Source of the DNA: an uncultured Flavobacteriaceae bacterium
Lineage (GTDB): Bacteria > Bacteroidota > Bacteroidia > Flavobacteriales > Flavobacteriaceae
Length of the DNA stretch: 42,648 nucleotides
Direction: 5' to 3'
Assembly: GCA_937136455.1 (NCBI GenBank)
Contig: CAKZOO010000036.1
Coordinates: 1 to 42,648 of the forward strand
Shown here: positions 41,476-42,648 of the stretch, in pieces
Numbering within the stretch: the stretch's first letter is position 1
Layout of the letters: every line of letters starts with the position of its first letter
Notes under the pieces: model-generated
Database searches by the model: none
Told to the model about the DNA's origin: nothing
The model's input: the letters and a program-made list of their open reading frames with translations, nothing else
Translations under genes and position numbers: made by a program

Positions 41476-41502
41476 GTTTGAACTTTCGTCAGTCGAGGTC
41501 AC
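41476..41502 (+). repeat. Degenerate tRNA 3'-end-like sequence after the molybdenum region
   Basis: GTTTGAACTTTC is followed by CGAGGTCAC, which equals the 3' acceptor strand and discriminator of tRNA-Arg. The T-arm part is degenerate and no tRNA body lies upstream. With the following terminator it forms a 46-bp block almost identical to 20459-20506. It could be an old attachment site. Confidence 0.5.
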
Positions 41503-41511
41503 AACAAAACT

Positions 41512-41540
41512 AAAGCTCATTCGAAAAATGGGCTTTTTTA
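41512..41540 (+). terminator. Terminator after IorB copy 3, second copy of the tRNA-type terminator
   Basis: The stem AAAGCTCATT (41512-41521) / AATGGGCTTT (41527-41536) is followed by a T-run. It ends the esterase-araC-IorB3 operon and is nearly identical to the terminator at 20477-20507. Confidence 0.75.
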
Positions 41541-41571
41541 TTTTAATCAAGTGATTTAAGTTGAAATGAGT

Positions 41572-42279
41572 TTATATCTTTTTTGCTATCGCATATTCAG
41601 GATATGTTTCTAATAGTAACTCTTCTGCTTTTTGAGGAATTAAGTAGTAGATTATATAAAACAACAAAATGATCGATGTAACTAGAAATGAGATAAACAA
41701 CAACCATTTATAGTCTAGAGTGCTAGTTTCAATTCTCAATAAATTTACTGCGTTAAATAGGTTTGCAAAAAACATTGCTGTATATGCATTTCTTGCCTGC
41801 CCTAATATATCTTCTAATAAAAATACTTTATCGTTGTTTTTAATTTTTTTCTGATGCTCCCTTCTGGTTTTGAATTGTTTAACTATATCAATAATTGCCA
41901 TAATCAACATAATACCTATGACTTCATATCCAAAAAAATTCAATTTTAAAAGAAAGAGAATTGATAGAAATATGGAGAGTGTAATTACTATTTTAGGGAT
42001 TGTAAACCACTCGGTAAAATACCTCCAAATAAATTTCCAATAACGTTTATTCATTTGTTTTTGCTTAGCTTCAACTACCTCCATAAAGCCAAAAACTCCA
42101 AATTTCTTGAAAGACCTATCTCTTGCTTGTTCAAAAGTTAAATCAGGACATTCTGTCCAAATATGTTCAATATCGTTTGCTAGATGATCCACTAATTCCG
42201 ATTGTACATCGTAATGATATACATAGTGTTGTCGCGTAAAATCAAAAAGTTGATTAATATTTGAGTTTGAGAGTTTCAT
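41572..42279 (-). CDS. Membrane protein with HAAS-like N-terminal domain, partner of PadR
   Basis: In this 235-aa protein, residues about 1-85 form a soluble helical domain (FTRQHYVYHYDVQSELVDHL, LTFEQARDRSFKKFGVFG). It resembles the HAAS/permease-prefix domain that commonly accompanies PadR regulators. About four membrane helices follow (near 98-115, 118-135, 165-185 and 193-215). Such proteins are thought to link membrane events to PadR. The start codon directly abuts the padR stop. No transporter or catalytic signature is visible. Confidence 0.75.
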   Translation of the reverse strand: MKLSNSNINQLFDFTRQHYVYHYDVQSELVDHLANDIEHIWTECPDLTFEQARDRSFKKFGVFGFMEVVEAKQKQMNKRYWKFIWRYFTEWFTIPKIVITLSIFLSILFLLKLNFFGYEVIGIMLIMAIIDIVKQFKTRREHQKKIKNNDKVFLLEDILGQARNAYTAMFFANLFNAVNLLRIETSTLDYKWLLFISFLVTSIILLFYIIYYLIPQKAEELLLETYPEYAIAKKI

Positions 42280-42618
42280 TTATTCTAGGCTTAACTTAGG
42301 GTTTACAAGTTGTTGCATGGTTTTTAAAAACTCTTGCATTTCTTCAATTTTAAAAGATGTCTCCTTTTCACCTTGTTTAGTGAGTTTGTAATATTTTCTA
42401 ATTCTATTTCCAACATTGATAACTTCAGCTTCAAGAAAGCCTTCTTCCTCTAATTTGTGTAATGCTGGATATAAAGCCCCTTCTGTTATGGTTAATTCAC
42501 CTTTGGTCAATTCTTTTACTTTCTGGGTGATTTCATAACCGTACATTTTATCTTGATCTTCTAAGAGCTTCAAAATAATTGTTTGTAAAGAGCCTTTATA
42601 TAATTTTTGGTTTCCCAT
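42280..42618 (-). CDS. PadR-family transcriptional regulator
   Basis: The 112-aa protein is a single winged-helix domain of the small PadR type. KGSLQTIILKLLEDQDKMYGYEI at the N-terminus, TEGALYPALHKLEEEGFLEAE as the recognition helix and wing, and a C-terminal dimerisation helix (EETSFKIEEMQEFLK) are visible. It represses neighbouring membrane-protein genes in response to a ligand or stress in most studied cases. It is followed immediately by its HAAS-like membrane partner. The 30 bp upstream within the window are AT-rich, and no clear promoter can be called. Confidence 0.92.
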   Translation of the reverse strand: MGNQKLYKGSLQTIILKLLEDQDKMYGYEITQKVKELTKGELTITEGALYPALHKLEEEGFLEAEVINVGNRIRKYYKLTKQGEKETSFKIEEMQEFLKTMQQLVNPKLSLE

Positions 42619-42648
42619 TTATAGTATTTTAAAATATAATTTTAAGAA

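Noticed and set aside
41440..41502. Complete second tRNA before the terminator at 41512
   Set aside because: Only the acceptor 3' strand and a degenerate T-arm can be matched; no D arm, anticodon arm or 5' acceptor strand can be folded upstream.

Overview
The window looks like the chromosome of a marine-type member of the Flavobacteriia (Bacteroidota). It is AT-rich. Gene starts lack Shine-Dalgarno sequences. Several promoters match the Bacteroidota pattern (TTTG about 20 bp upstream of TAnnTTTG). Stand-alone MnmD, a BCAT-type IlvE and many N-terminal signal sequences also fit. This assignment is inference from content; no rRNA or marker gene is present.

Layout. (1) 1-4655 is ordinary core genome: the start of a P-II protein gene, the fluoride channel crcB, a MazG-like pyrophosphohydrolase, ilvE, mnmD followed by a tandem hairpin repeat, a YedK/HMCES-type SRAP protein and a secreted protein. 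(2) tRNA-Arg(ACG) at 4656-4729 is the attachment site of a 15.8-kb integrative element, 4709-20466. The element is bounded by a 21-bp direct repeat of the tRNA 3' end. It carries a tyrosine integrase at the left, an excisionase-like HTH protein and an AT-rich non-coding end at the right, a serine recombinase in the middle, and a defence cargo. The cargo is a type I restriction-modification operon with an extra zinc-ribbon gene between hsdS and hsdR, then a DUF5655/PD-(D/E)xK protein and a small membrane protein. A membrane-anchored HNH nuclease and several unknown proteins complete it. (3) 20665-41438 is a molybdenum-hydroxylase region. It holds a nearly complete pathway for cytosine-type molybdenum cofactor (moaA, moaCB, moaD, moaE, moeB, moeA, mocA, xdhC). 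It also holds three Tat-exported lipoprotein-like large subunits of the IorB/xanthine dehydrogenase family, two 2Fe-2S subunits, and an aldo/keto reductase, secreted cupin, secreted flavodoxin, secreted esterase and AraC-family regulator. (4) The end is a PadR regulator with its membrane partner.

Two observations stand out. First, three promoters in the molybdenum region share one architecture: two direct 14-bp half-sites (consensus TACCAATATTACGG) exactly 21 bp apart, with a -7 element exactly 24 bp from the operator edge. They precede the three minus-strand operons, and one also lies in the divergent region before the esterase-araC-oxidoreductase operon. This implies that the local AraC protein (38273-39175) controls nearly the whole region as a single regulon, including cofactor synthesis. 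Second, the tRNA 3' end plus terminator found just right of the first element (20459-20506) recurs almost unchanged at 41494-41539, right after the last molybdenum-hydroxylase gene. The molybdenum region may therefore be a second island accreted at the same tRNA gene.

How the genes could work together (inference): a substrate-responsive AraC protein turns on cofactor synthesis. XdhC and MocA complete and deliver the cofactor, and IorAB-type enzymes are exported folded through Tat. They act on aldehydes or N-heterocycles in the periplasm beside the secreted esterase, cupin and flavodoxin.
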